Below are positions 24,384 to 34,405 of a stretch of DNA of 64,000 bases, piece after piece. Position numbers and translations under genes: made by a program. The notes under the pieces were generated by a model. That model made no database searches and was not told the origin of the DNA. It saw nothing but the letters and a program-made list of their open reading frames with translations. Origin of the DNA: Chloroflexota bacterium (lineage in GTDB: Bacteria; Chloroflexota; Anaerolineae; Aggregatilineales; Phototrophicaceae); NCBI GenBank assembly GCA_026707745.1, contig JAPOWG010000089.1, positions 1 to 64,000 on the forward strand, read 5' to 3'. Positions within the stretch are counted from its first letter, which is position 1. Every line of letters starts with the position of its first letter.

Positions 24384-25922
24384 ATGAACTCAAAACGCCA
24401 TCCTGAACAGCCCTTGCGAAGAATGACCAGGCGCTACGATCGTCTCGTCAACAGTTGGTTAACGGTAGCGGCAATTCATTTTGCCGTCTTCGCCTTTGCT
24501 GTCTGTTTGCTCGACGATTATCCCATTTATGTGGACGGCCTCTTTTCCATGGCGACCGCCGGTTACTTTGATCAGGCCGCGGGCATAGACGGTGTGCTGG
24601 ATCGATTGATGGTCAAGAGTCAACAGCATGTGCCGGGGTACTTCCTGCTATTGCATGTTTGGGGAAAACTGGTCAACTGGTCCCCCCTTGCTCTTAAGCT
24701 GCTTTCGGTATTTTTCGGCATCACAAGCCTGGCTCTGATTTATCGGCTGGGCCGGAGCTTGATCGGCCGGGAGGCGGGCTTTTTGGCCACGGTGATGCTG
24801 GCCTCTTTGGCGTTTTACAATATCTGGTACTTGCCGATTCGCATGTACACCATGTTTGTCGCGGCGGCGCTATTGCTCTTGTGGCTCTATTTTCGCGCGC
24901 TCCGCAGCCGACAGGCGACTCGTGCCGAGCTTGTGCTGTTGTGCCTTGCCTGTGTCTTTTTCGTCTATACTCATATTTTCAGTTTGGCCATGCTTTGCGG
25001 GATCGGCGCCTATCATGTATTTTTTGTGGCAAAGACGCGCAAATGGTTCCTGATTTCTGGCGCGTTCCTGGTCGCCGGGCTGGCGTTCTTGCCCTGGCTC
25101 CAAATCTTGATACAAGGCACAGCTTACGCAACAGGCCGGGCAGAGCAAGCGATCAGCGCGCTTGGTTCTATCGATTTACTGTGGGCGATCACCAGCCTTG
25201 GCATTAATTCCAACCACTTGTTCCTATTGCCTTTCGCGCTGGCCGCCGCGCGCGCCTCGAAACGGGATCGAACCGCCATCGCCCTGTGGGTGATTCTATT
25301 GGTGACAATGGCTTTCTATGCGATCGTCAATTCCGAGTTGGGGGTCATTGACTTCCCGAGAACACGCTATGCTGTGATTGTCTTTCCCTTGCTGATTCTG
25401 CTGCTGGTCAAGGGGCTTGAGGCGCTCCCGCGCAGGAAGCCAGTGCTGCTAGGCATACTTGTATTTTGGCTGGCGAGCGGTGTGCTGTTCCAGCGACGGG
25501 TCGGCGCCGGTCAGTTCGTTCGTTCCTACAATACGCTGCCGATACACTTGGTAGAGCGCCATTTGGGGGACGATTTCTTCGAGGGCGACTTGCTTACAGG
25601 CTGGAGCGACGGCTTAAACTTGTATTTTGAATCCGTTGTCTACAGTGGTGTCGCAGACTTCTACTTCGCGAAACACGGCGTCGATGTGGCGATAGAACAT
25701 ACCTATGAACTTGGCAAAAATGATGACGATTCAATCGCAGCTATGCTCCGCGACAAACTGAAAGGGCGTGAGCGTGTTTGGCTCGTCTACGAATTGGACC
25801 AGCCCGGACGATACATAACGTTGTGGCAAGATGCCTTGCATGTACAACTTGAAAGCTGTCGAACACACGACGACATACAGAATGTGAGCATCGTGCTGTA
25901 CCAAAGATCCAGTTGCGATTGA
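24384..25922 (+). CDS. GT39/PMT-like membrane glycosyltransferase, copy 2
   Basis: 512 residues; ATG 24384 is preferred over the adjacent TTG 24381, with GGAAGA upstream. It aligns with the preceding gene throughout: LLDDYPIYVDGLFSMATAGY, QQHVPGYFLLLHVWGKLVNW, YRLGRSLIGREAGFLATVMLASLAFYN, YLPIRMYTMFVAAAL and the C-terminal YNTLPIHLVERHLGDD and WLVYELDQPGRYITLWQDAL. The two are tandem duplicates 27 bases apart. Both keep the DDYP site. The identical layout with a different soluble domain sequence suggests divergence in acceptor recognition. After it come 202 non-coding bases leading to groES. Confidence 0.75.
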   Translation: MNSKRHPEQPLRRMTRRYDRLVNSWLTVAAIHFAVFAFAVCLLDDYPIYVDGLFSMATAGYFDQAAGIDGVLDRLMVKSQQHVPGYFLLLHVWGKLVNWSPLALKLLSVFFGITSLALIYRLGRSLIGREAGFLATVMLASLAFYNIWYLPIRMYTMFVAAALLLLWLYFRALRSRQATRAELVLLCLACVFFVYTHIFSLAMLCGIGAYHVFFVAKTRKWFLISGAFLVAGLAFLPWLQILIQGTAYATGRAEQAISALGSIDLLWAITSLGINSNHLFLLPFALAAARASKRDRTAIALWVILLVTMAFYAIVNSELGVIDFPRTRYAVIVFPLLILLLVKGLEALPRRKPVLLGILVFWLASGVLFQRRVGAGQFVRSYNTLPIHLVERHLGDDFFEGDLLTGWSDGLNLYFESVVYSGVADFYFAKHGVDVAIEHTYELGKNDDDSIAAMLRDKLKGRERVWLVYELDQPGRYITLWQDALHVQLESCRTHDDIQNVSIVLYQRSSCD

Positions 25923-26006
25923 CAGCCACCTGTTATTCGAGCGCAAGATCAAACATAAGAAATTCATATTATTTTTGGCAAACGTCTTCTATCGTTGCCA
26001 AGTCCG

Positions 26007-26035
26007 TTGACTTGCTTATCCAGTTATGCTAAATT
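26007..26035 (+). promoter_or_regulatory. groESL promoter (-35 TTGACT, extended -10 TGCTAAATT)
   Basis: TTGACT at 26007-26012 is followed after 17 bases by TAAATT at 26030-26035. TGC precedes the -10, giving an extended -10. Predicted transcription starts near 26042, just ahead of the CIRCE operator, which fits HrcA repression by blocking the polymerase. Confidence 0.7.
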
Positions 26036-26047
26036 ACCGCTGATTAT

Positions 26048-26074
26048 CTGGCACTCTTTGCTATCGAGTGCTAA
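26048..26074 (+). promoter_or_regulatory. CIRCE operator (HrcA binding site) of groESL
   Basis: The right arm GAGTGCTAA is perfect. The nine-base spacer is TTTGCTATC. The left arm reads CTGGCACTC, differing from TTAGCACTC in its outer bases. Position between promoter and groES is the classic arrangement, so heat-shock control by HrcA is expected. No hrcA gene is in the window. Confidence 0.88.
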
Positions 26075-26124
26075 AGTTTTTCAGTATCGACACTTGCAAC
26101 GATAGTTGTAGAGAGGAAAAGACA

Positions 26125-28147
<2,023 letters not shown>

Positions 28148-28178
28148 GCTGGCTCATTGCCAACAGTTCAGTTACCCG

Positions 28179-28208
28179 AAAGGGACTGTCATGTGGCAGT
28201 CCCTTTTT
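28179..28208 (+). terminator. rho-independent terminator of groESL
   Basis: AAAGGGACTG and CAGTCCCTTT form a ten-base stem around an eight-base loop (TCATGTGG), running into a T tract. The stem is strikingly like the terminator at 28757. Confidence 0.9.
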
Positions 28209-28292
28209 TGGTTGGAGAAAAGTTGTAAATTCCATCGGTTATGTGTTAGGCTATTGGTGTCTACTTGCGAAAATGCGTTGGAGGAACGTCGA

Positions 28293-28670
28293 ATGCAAGA
28301 AGTACAGGTACTTCGTCTGGAAAACCTGGAACGATTCACCAGCACCTTGGTTGATGGACAGGCAGCCACGTTGAAGACATTGCAGCAAAATGCCAACTAT
28401 ATGGAGGAACTTTCCGACAGACATAATGAATTGTCTGAAAGTGTAAAGGATAACTCTAAGAGGCTGGACGAAGTTTCCACTAGGCTGGACGAAGTTTCCA
28501 ACAGGCTGGATGAAGTTTCCAACAGGCTGGACCAGGTCAACTTGAAGTTAGAGTCCAACTCACGTCGACTTGACAGTTTGGAAAGCATGATGGAGCGGGT
28601 TTTAGATGAACTCGCGAGTATCAATGCCAAACTTGACTCGCCCGGAATGGGCTTTGCCCCTTCTCAATAG
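28293..28670 (+). CDS. small coiled-coil protein with tandem heptads
   Basis: 125 residues from ATG 28293, with TTGGAGGAAC upstream. The N-terminal 60 residues (VQVLRLENLERFTSTLVDGQ..) are helical. Residues 57-84 consist of four heptads, three RLDEVSx units followed by RLDQVNL, and then SRRLDSLESMMERVLDELASINAKL. This predicts a long parallel coiled coil, perhaps a tail or spacer, with no enzymatic domain. It has no signal peptide. Similar small 'hemolysin XhlA-like' or phage-type coiled coils exist, but I cannot assign a family. It is flanked by two near-identical terminators, so it is a single-gene transcription unit. Confidence 0.7.
   Translation: MQEVQVLRLENLERFTSTLVDGQAATLKTLQQNANYMEELSDRHNELSESVKDNSKRLDEVSTRLDEVSNRLDEVSNRLDQVNLKLESNSRRLDSLESMMERVLDELASINAKLDSPGMGFAPSQ
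28461..28544 (+). repeat. four tandem 21-base units inside the coiled-coil gene
   Basis: Units AGGCTGGACGAAGTTTCCAAC repeat at 28461, 28482, 28503 and 28524, the last more diverged. The first three differ by only a few bases, which points to recent slippage or expansion. Each unit encodes one heptad. Confidence 0.9.
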
Positions 28671-28756
28671 TGTCATTGCTTCTTTTATTCATTGTATACC
28701 GGCGAAGTAGCTGGATACTTGGGTTGTTAAGCGTAAACTGACTAGGAATGAAGCGG

Positions 28757-28784
28757 AGGACTGTCGTAGGGCAGTCCTTTTTTG
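28757..28784 (+). terminator. rho-independent terminator after the coiled-coil gene
   Basis: AGGACTG and CAGTCCT form a seven-base stem with loop TCGTAGGG, followed by six T. The hairpin resembles the groEL terminator almost base for base. Confidence 0.85.
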
Positions 28785-28852
28785 TATTATGCAGCGTATC
28801 CATGGTATCCTAAGCGCAAGCGACGTATGTTCCACGCTTTCTGGAGGAGCAA

Positions 28853-29506
28853 ATGGAAGAGAAGAGAAAACCCTTCGTGACCATATTTATCCGCAAACCG
28901 CGCGTTTCACGTTTGGTCTCGGCGGTGCTGATTCTACTGCTAATTGTGGCCATGGGATTGTTTGGCATGCAAGAGGTCGAACGCTGGCAGGAGAAGATGC
29001 GGGAAACGGAACGTCAACTGCAGGAACGTTCGGTTAGTCTGCAAGAGGCGGAAAGTCGCTTGCAACACGCGGAAATGCGGCTGGATGAAGCCGAACGCAA
29101 GTTATTACAGGATTCGCCCGTGTGGCAACTGCGCGAACCAGTGGGCTACTATCTGGGATATTCCGGTTTCGTGACGAATCTCTCTGAGGCGACACTGGTA
29201 TTCTGTGAGCTGAGCGCCCTTGATGTGCAAGGCGAAGAATCTGCTGTCGACGGCCATTTATTCTTTTTGACTGTCAGGGCTCATTTGAGATCGGACCTAA
29301 TTCCAACAGACGACTACCAGCTTGTCGGGCGCGATAAGGACAGCGCGAGATGGGATGCCGAGTACTTGAGCGATGAATATTACATGGGCAAAAGAGTGCT
29401 TGAAATATCCCCATTCGAATGGTCATCTGCGAAAGACTGGGAGGACAACTTCCAGGATTGGCAGGATCATCTGCGTACATTCTGTGACGAGACTTTCAAT
29501 CCATAA
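28853..29506 (+). CDS. single-span membrane protein with extracytoplasmic coiled coil and unknown C-terminal domain
   Basis: 217 residues; CTGGAGGAGC lies before the ATG. A basic cytoplasmic N-terminus (MEEKRKPFVTIFIRKPRVSR) is followed by one span (residues 21-39, VSAVLILLLIVAMGLFGM). Residues 40-87 form a coiled coil rich in Glu, Arg and Gln (QEKMRETERQLQERSVSLQEA). The rest (residues 88-217) is a compact acidic domain (YYLGYSGFVTNLSEATLVFCEL.., WSSAKDWEDNFQDWQDHLRTFCDE) that I do not recognise; two cysteines could pair. The topology suggests the domain is outside the cell. It ends in a bidirectional terminator shared with clpC. Confidence 0.6.
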   Translation: MEEKRKPFVTIFIRKPRVSRLVSAVLILLLIVAMGLFGMQEVERWQEKMRETERQLQERSVSLQEAESRLQHAEMRLDEAERKLLQDSPVWQLREPVGYYLGYSGFVTNLSEATLVFCELSALDVQGEESAVDGHLFFLTVRAHLRSDLIPTDDYQLVGRDKDSARWDAEYLSDEYYMGKRVLEISPFEWSSAKDWEDNFQDWQDHLRTFCDETFNP

Positions 29507-29516
29507 CGGATAGGCC

Positions 29517-29551
29517 AAAAAAGCCGCCGTAGCGCAAGCGGCAGCTTTTTT
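29517..29551. terminator. bidirectional terminator between the membrane coiled-coil gene and clpC
   Basis: AAAAAAGC-GCCG and CGGC-GCTTTTTT form an imperfect stem (one C/A mismatch) around TAGCGCAAG. The A tract on one side and T tract on the other serve both converging genes. Confidence 0.85.
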
Positions 29552-29577
29552 GATTCTTGAGACGATTGCAGTCTGAC

Positions 29578-32076
29578 TCAGACAGGCGCCTCGAGTTCGT
29601 CGGCGATCTCGTCTTCTTCGACACTCATCATGGTGAGCGCGCCATCGTCATCCACGTCGATGCGGACCACGCTCGCCAGGCCGAACTCTCCGGAAAGAAT
29701 GCCGTCCGACAAACGATCTTCGATTTCGTTTTGGATCAACCGGCGCAGGGGGCGCGCGCCATATTCGGGATCGTATCCGTTTTCCGCCAGCCATTCGCTG
29801 CCGGCATCGGTCAATTCCAAGGTTATGGCATGCTCGAGCAGACGTTCCCGAACCTTATTCAGTTCGAGATCGACAATCTGTTTAATCTCGTCACGGGAAA
29901 GCGAGCGGAAGATGATGGTCGCGTCGACGCGATTGAGGAATTCTGGGCGGAACATGCGATGCAACTGGTCCGTCACATTGCGGCTCATGTCTTGGTAGGC
30001 TTCTTCGTCCATCTTGTCGAGATCGAGCCGTGTATTGAAACCCAGACCGGAATTGGGCTTGATCAAGTCCGCGCCGACATTGCTGGTCATAACAATCATG
30101 GCATTGCGGAAATCGACGCGGCGTCCACGGGCGTCGGTCAATGTGCCTTCTTCCATGATTTGCAGCAACATGTTGAAGGCTTCCGGATGCGCCTTTTCCA
30201 CTTCGTCAAAAACGATAATGCTATACGGACGACGGCGGACGGCTTCGGTCAACTGACCGGCGTCTTCGTAGCCGACATAACCGGGTGGGGCGCCCACCAG
30301 GCGCGCGACCGAGTGCCGTTCCATGAATTCACTCATGTCGAGCTGGATTAGCGCCTCTTCGCTGCCAAAAAGGAATTCCGCCAGCGCTTTTGTCAGTTCA
30401 GTTTTGCCCACACCGGTAGGACCCAGAAACATGAAGGAGCCGATCGGGCGCCGCGGGTCCTTCAAGCCGGCACGGGCGCGGCGCACGGCTTTGCTGATAG
30501 AGACGATTGCTTCGTGCTGGCCGACAATCCGCTCGTGCAGTTTGTCTTCCATCTCCATCAGGCGTTCACTTTCCTCGTTGGCGATTCGCGTGACCGGAAT
30601 GCCGGTCCACATGGCTGCGACTTCGGAAATATCGTCGCCGAGCAAGCGCGGCTGGCCGGTTTCTTCATTCCAGTTGTGGCGGATATCCGCCAGCGTCGCA
30701 TCCAGAGATGCATGGCGCAACTTGAGCGTATCGGCTTCTTGTTGTTCCCCGGCGACTTCCGCCAACTCAATTTCGTCACTTAGTTCCTCAAGCTCGTCCA
30801 TCACCCGACGGACCGCAGCGGCTTCCGGACTTTTGTACATGCGCAGTCGCGCCGCGGCTTCGTCTATCAGGTCAATGGCTTTGTCGGGCAGAAAACGATC
30901 GGGGATATAACGCGCGGATAGATTAGCGGCGGTTTCGATGGCGTCATCGGTGATTTCAACATTGTGATGATCTTGATAAGGGAATTTGATACCTTGCAGA
31001 ATCTCGATTGTTTCTTCGATCGTCGGTTCGTCTACCTGGATCTGCTGAAAGCGGCGTTCAAGCGCGGCGTCGCTCTCTATGTGCTTGCGGTACTCGTCCA
31101 GCGTGGTCGCGCCGATACATTGCAGTTCGCCACGCGCCAGCGCCGGCTTAAGGATATTGGCGGCGTCGACGCTGCTGCCGGCGGAACCGGCGCCGACTAA
31201 CATGTGCACTTCGTCGATGAAGAGGATCGTGTCCGACGCCTTGAGCTCTTCGATCACACGCTTAAGCCGTTCTTCAAATTGACCGCGATACATGGTGCCG
31301 GCAACGAGAGAGCCAACATCCAACTGCAAGACACGCTTGTTGAGCAGTGGCTTGGGCGTGTCGCCCTCGACGATGCGCTGCGCCAAACCTTCAACGATGG
31401 CTGTCTTGCCCACACCGGGTTCGCCGATCAAAGCAGGATTGTTCTTGCGTCGCCGGCTTAGCACCTGGATGACGCGCTCTATTTCCATTTCCCGTCCGAC
31501 CACAGGGTCCAGCTTTCCGGTTTCTGCCAGGCTGGTCAGGTCGGTGGCCAGTTGATCCACCAGGGGGGTATTGTCCTTGCGCGAGGGCCTGCCCGTCGGG
31601 CGGTCCTGCATTTTCTGCTGGGATTGCACGGGGCTTTCTTGCAGCACCTTGCTGGTCTGGCGACGCACTTCTTCCGGGCTCACACCCAGGCGGCGCAATA
31701 CATCCAGGGCGATGCCTTCTTGTTGGCGCACCAACCCGAGCAGCAGGTGCTCGGTGCCAATATAGTGATGTCCCATACGGCGAGCTTCGTCCACAGCGAG
31801 TTCCAAGACCTTTTTGGTGCCCGGTGACAGATCAAGCTGGGTATTGCTGGATTTACCTTCGGAAGTAGAGAGACGCGTTACCAACTCTTCGACGCGTCGC
31901 AGGTCCAGTCCCAAGTCGCGCAGTACCCGGCCGGCGACCCCGCCTTCTTCCCTCATCAACCCCAGCAGCAAGTGCTCAGTACCAATCTGGTGATGTTGTA
32001 AGCGTTCTGCCTCGTCCTGCGCCAGGCTTAGCACGCGCCGCGCCCGCTGTGTAAAGCGTTCCATTTTGTTTGGCAC
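29578..32076 (-). CDS. clpC: ATP-dependent Clp protease ATP-binding subunit ClpC
   Basis: 832 residues. The GTG start at 32076 has GGAGGG seven bases upstream, and the in-frame ATG at 32064 is too far from it. The order is two Clp N repeats ([33 protein letters not shown] and [14 protein letters not shown]), AAA1 with [13 protein letters not shown], a short middle domain, and AAA2 with [21 protein letters not shown] in AAA2 contains the LGF tripeptide that docks on ClpP, so it unfolds proteins for ClpP degradation. The middle domain is of ClpC size, not the long ClpB M-domain. An extended -10 promoter lies about 330 bases upstream, leaving a long leader. No clpP or mcsB is nearby. Confidence 0.93.
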   Translation of the reverse strand: MPNKMERFTQRARRVLSLAQDEAERLQHHQIGTEHLLLGLMREEGGVAGRVLRDLGLDLRRVEELVTRLSTSEGKSSNTQLDLSPGTKKVLELAVDEARRMGHHYIGTEHLLLGLVRQQEGIALDVLRRLGVSPEEVRRQTSKVLQESPVQSQQKMQDRPTGRPSRKDNTPLVDQLATDLTSLAETGKLDPVVGREMEIERVIQVLSRRRKNNPALIGEPGVGKTAIVEGLAQRIVEGDTPKPLLNKRVLQLDVGSLVAGTMYRGQFEERLKRVIEELKASDTILFIDEVHMLVGAGSAGSSVDAANILKPALARGELQCIGATTLDEYRKHIESDAALERRFQQIQVDEPTIEETIEILQGIKFPYQDHHNVEITDDAIETAANLSARYIPDRFLPDKAIDLIDEAAARLRMYKSPEAAAVRRVMDELEELSDEIELAEVAGEQQEADTLKLRHASLDATLADIRHNWNEETGQPRLLGDDISEVAAMWTGIPVTRIANEESERLMEMEDKLHERIVGQHEAIVSISKAVRRARAGLKDPRRPIGSFMFLGPTGVGKTELTKALAEFLFGSEEALIQLDMSEFMERHSVARLVGAPPGYVGYEDAGQLTEAVRRRPYSIIVFDEVEKAHPEAFNMLLQIMEEGTLTDARGRRVDFRNAMIVMTSNVGADLIKPNSGLGFNTRLDLDKMDEEAYQDMSRNVTDQLHRMFRPEFLNRVDATIIFRSLSRDEIKQIVDLELNKVRERLLEHAITLELTDAGSEWLAENGYDPEYGARPLRRLIQNEIEDRLSDGILSGEFGLASVVRIDVDDDGALTMMSVEEDEIADELEAPV

Positions 32077-32405
32077 GGTTCATCCCTCCATCTTCAAAGG
32101 TGCGCGCCAGAGTTGACTGCAACTGTCCCATTGACATACGGATACGGACCTGAGCGCATATTCTTGTGGTATCCGCTTGAATGTGAGCCGTTCATGGGCA
32201 AAACATATCCCTGTCCATTACTCGCGGCGACCCAATCACGACCGTTCGGGGTAAAGGACATTGTTCTTGCATTGGACTGCTCAACAGGACTGTTAATCTG
32301 CACCTAGTTTGTCTTTTGGATTGTGACCGCAGGCGGCGATGTTGCATCCTGGGCGGTCCGGCGAAATCACAAAACGCGCATCTCAAAAAACAGAACGTGT
32401 CGGTT

Positions 32406-32414
32406 ATTATACCA
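32406..32414 (-). promoter_or_regulatory. extended -10 promoter element upstream of clpC
   Basis: Read on the minus strand: TGGTATAAT, a perfect TATAAT with TGn. No strong -35 is seen. The 32077-32648 gap has no other convincing gene, so transcription from here would give clpC a leader of over 300 bases. Confidence 0.45.
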
Positions 32415-32593
32415 ATTGCTGTGCACTAAGCGGTAGACCTCCGTTGCGGGATCACGAAAAGACTTTTAGTAAAACATATTCATAGTATGCTAGCGGAGAC
32501 CACAGAAATTATCAACGCAGAACCGTCAATTTGCACGAAGAACTTACTTATTGTTTTGTCGGTAACAAAACTGTAACCCATCAACCGGAAAAC

Positions 32594-32618
32594 AAAAAAG
32601 GCACCTGCGGGGGTGCCT
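32594..32618 (-). terminator. rho-independent terminator of the ribosomal S1 gene
   Basis: On the minus strand GAGGCACC and GGTGCC pair around CCCGCA, then six T. It lies 30 bases beyond the S1 stop codon. Confidence 0.88.
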
Positions 32619-32648
32619 CTCTTAGCAAATTGCAATTGGCAGGTTTGC

Positions 32649-34217
32649 CTAATCTTCAGTATGCGCCTCCGGCTCGGCCGGCGGATCAGCCGCTGGCGCA
32701 TCCTTTGGCAATGAGGCGGATTCCTGGATTGCCATTTCCCAGTCAAGGTCCAGATACTCCGTCGAATTCACGGATTTCAAACTCAAGCCGAGGCGTCGTT
32801 CTTTGATATCAATCTTAACGATACGCAAGACCAGTTCGTCACCGCGTTTGACAACCTCCCGCGGGTGGCTAACACGCTCGCCGGATAATTCCGAAATGTG
32901 GATCAAACCTTCTACCGCGTCGTTGTCGATCAAGCGCGCGAATGCGCCAAACTTGGTGAGTTTCGTGACGCGACCGCGTACCAGTTGACCCCGTCGTAAC
33001 GAGCCGGCAACTTCGTCCCATGGGTCACTCATTATGCGACGCCGACTGAGGCCAATCCGCCTCGCGTCGGAATTGATGCTGATGACTTCAACCTCGACTT
33101 CGTCGCCGACGCTGACCACCTGCCGGGGATGAGTGATGTGCCCCCAGGCCAACTCGGTCAGGTGTACCAGGCCCTCGGCGCCGCCGATATCGACAAAGGC
33201 GCCAAATGTCTCCAGGCTGACGACTGTCCCTTTACGGATCTCGCCCAGGGTGAGCTCTTCGATCAGTTCTCGTTTGCGCCGCTGACGGACTTCGCGCATG
33301 GCGGCTCGTTCGGACAGGATTAGACGATTGCGGTTGCGGTCAACTTCCATTACTTTGACGCCGATCGGCTGATTAACCATCGGGCTGTAACGCTCTTCTG
33401 GTGTTTCGCCAGACATGCCCCTCGCGCGTTCCTCCGCCAGTTGGCTCTGTGGGACAAAACCGCGCAACCGCCCGAAGCGCACGATCAATCCGCCTTTGTT
33501 ATAGCCACCGATCAAAGCTTCGTAAACGTTTTTGGATCTGGCGAATTCTTCGGCTTTGCGCCAATCAAGCTCTTCAAGCGCATGATTGATGGACAAGACG
33601 GTCTCGCCGCGATGGTTGCGGGGATTAACGACATAGACATCGACTTCGGCGCCGACAATCAGGGATTCGAGCATTTTGCGCGTCATCAACTCCAGTTCGC
33701 GCCCGGGCACCAAACCCTCGTCGCCGTCCCCGAGATCCACGAATACCGCAGTAGGCGAGGTCTTGGTAATGACACCGCTGCAGATCTGACCTCGGCGGTA
33801 TTTGGGCGGGTCGTCGTCCTTGGGGGCTTGTTCTTTCTTGGTCTGGGCGGGACTCTCACTGGCCGGCTCCTGGGCTTCAGATTCCGCAGGTGCTGCTACT
33901 TGTCCAGGCTCCGATTGCTCGGCACGCGGATCCGATGCATCCGGTTCATCAATCGATGGTACGCTGTCCGCTTCGCTTGCCTCTGCCGACGCATCTGCTT
34001 GAACGGCGGCATATGATTCAGCGCCGGGAGACTCTAATTCATCCGGATTATCGATGTTGCCGGAGCTTGTCTCTGTCGCTACGTTCTCGCCTGTCACGCC
34101 AGCCTCTTCCGTTGAAGCGTCCGCTATCTCGGCGGCAACCGCGTCTACCTGCGACAACTCGGCGGACGACTCGCTCTCTACGACCTCGTCGTCCTTGCCT
34201 AGTTCTTCTGCGCTCAT
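32649..34217 (-). CDS. rpsA: 30S ribosomal protein S1 (four S1 domains, acidic N-terminal extension)
   Basis: 522 residues. Residues 1-140 are an acidic low-complexity extension rich in Glu, Ser, Ala and Asp. Four S1 RNA-binding domains follow: RRGQICSGVITKTSPTAVFV (about 145), a divergent second (KNVYEALIGGYNKGGLIVRF, about 225), RKGTVVSLETFGAFVDIGG (about 325) and RRGQLVRGRVTKLTKFGAFA (about 405). Domains 3 and 4 have the canonical GLVHLTEL / GLIHISEL turn. It helps the ribosome bind and unfold mRNA. E. coli S1 has six domains; four are common in other phyla. The acidic extension is unusual. It stands alone between the two clp genes with its own terminator. Confidence 0.9.
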   Translation of the reverse strand: MSAEELGKDDEVVESESSAELSQVDAVAAEIADASTEEAGVTGENVATETSSGNIDNPDELESPGAESYAAVQADASAEASEADSVPSIDEPDASDPRAEQSEPGQVAAPAESEAQEPASESPAQTKKEQAPKDDDPPKYRRGQICSGVITKTSPTAVFVDLGDGDEGLVPGRELELMTRKMLESLIVGAEVDVYVVNPRNHRGETVLSINHALEELDWRKAEEFARSKNVYEALIGGYNKGGLIVRFGRLRGFVPQSQLAEERARGMSGETPEERYSPMVNQPIGVKVMEVDRNRNRLILSERAAMREVRQRRKRELIEELTLGEIRKGTVVSLETFGAFVDIGGAEGLVHLTELAWGHITHPRQVVSVGDEVEVEVISINSDARRIGLSRRRIMSDPWDEVAGSLRRGQLVRGRVTKLTKFGAFARLIDNDAVEGLIHISELSGERVSHPREVVKRGDELVLRIVKIDIKERRLGLSLKSVNSTEYLDLDWEMAIQESASLPKDAPAADPPAEPEAHTED

Positions 34218-34405
34218 AGTTGTGTCCTACGTCCGTTACCCAGAGTTTCGGACACAATTATAGCCAGTGCGAAAGCAGAATCAAAGGACTAATTGACCAA
34301 CAGGACATAATTGGCGTGGGCTAGGAGTTCTGTCATCGGCGCCGAATATAGCGAAGCGCGGGAGTCGTCTGGATCTGCCTTGGCGCGACGGCAATCGGGA
34401 ACTGC

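Noticed and set aside
28461..28544. Tandem 21-base units as a CRISPR or intergenic repeat
   Set aside because: Units are contiguous without spacers and encode in-frame heptads of a coiled-coil protein.
29557..30351. Open frame of 264 codons antisense to clpC
   Set aside because: Lies fully within conserved ClpC coding sequence and shows no family motif.
32094..32303. Small minus-strand frame upstream of clpC (69 codons, GTG start)
   Set aside because: No ribosome site and no resemblance to any protein; more likely part of the clpC leader.
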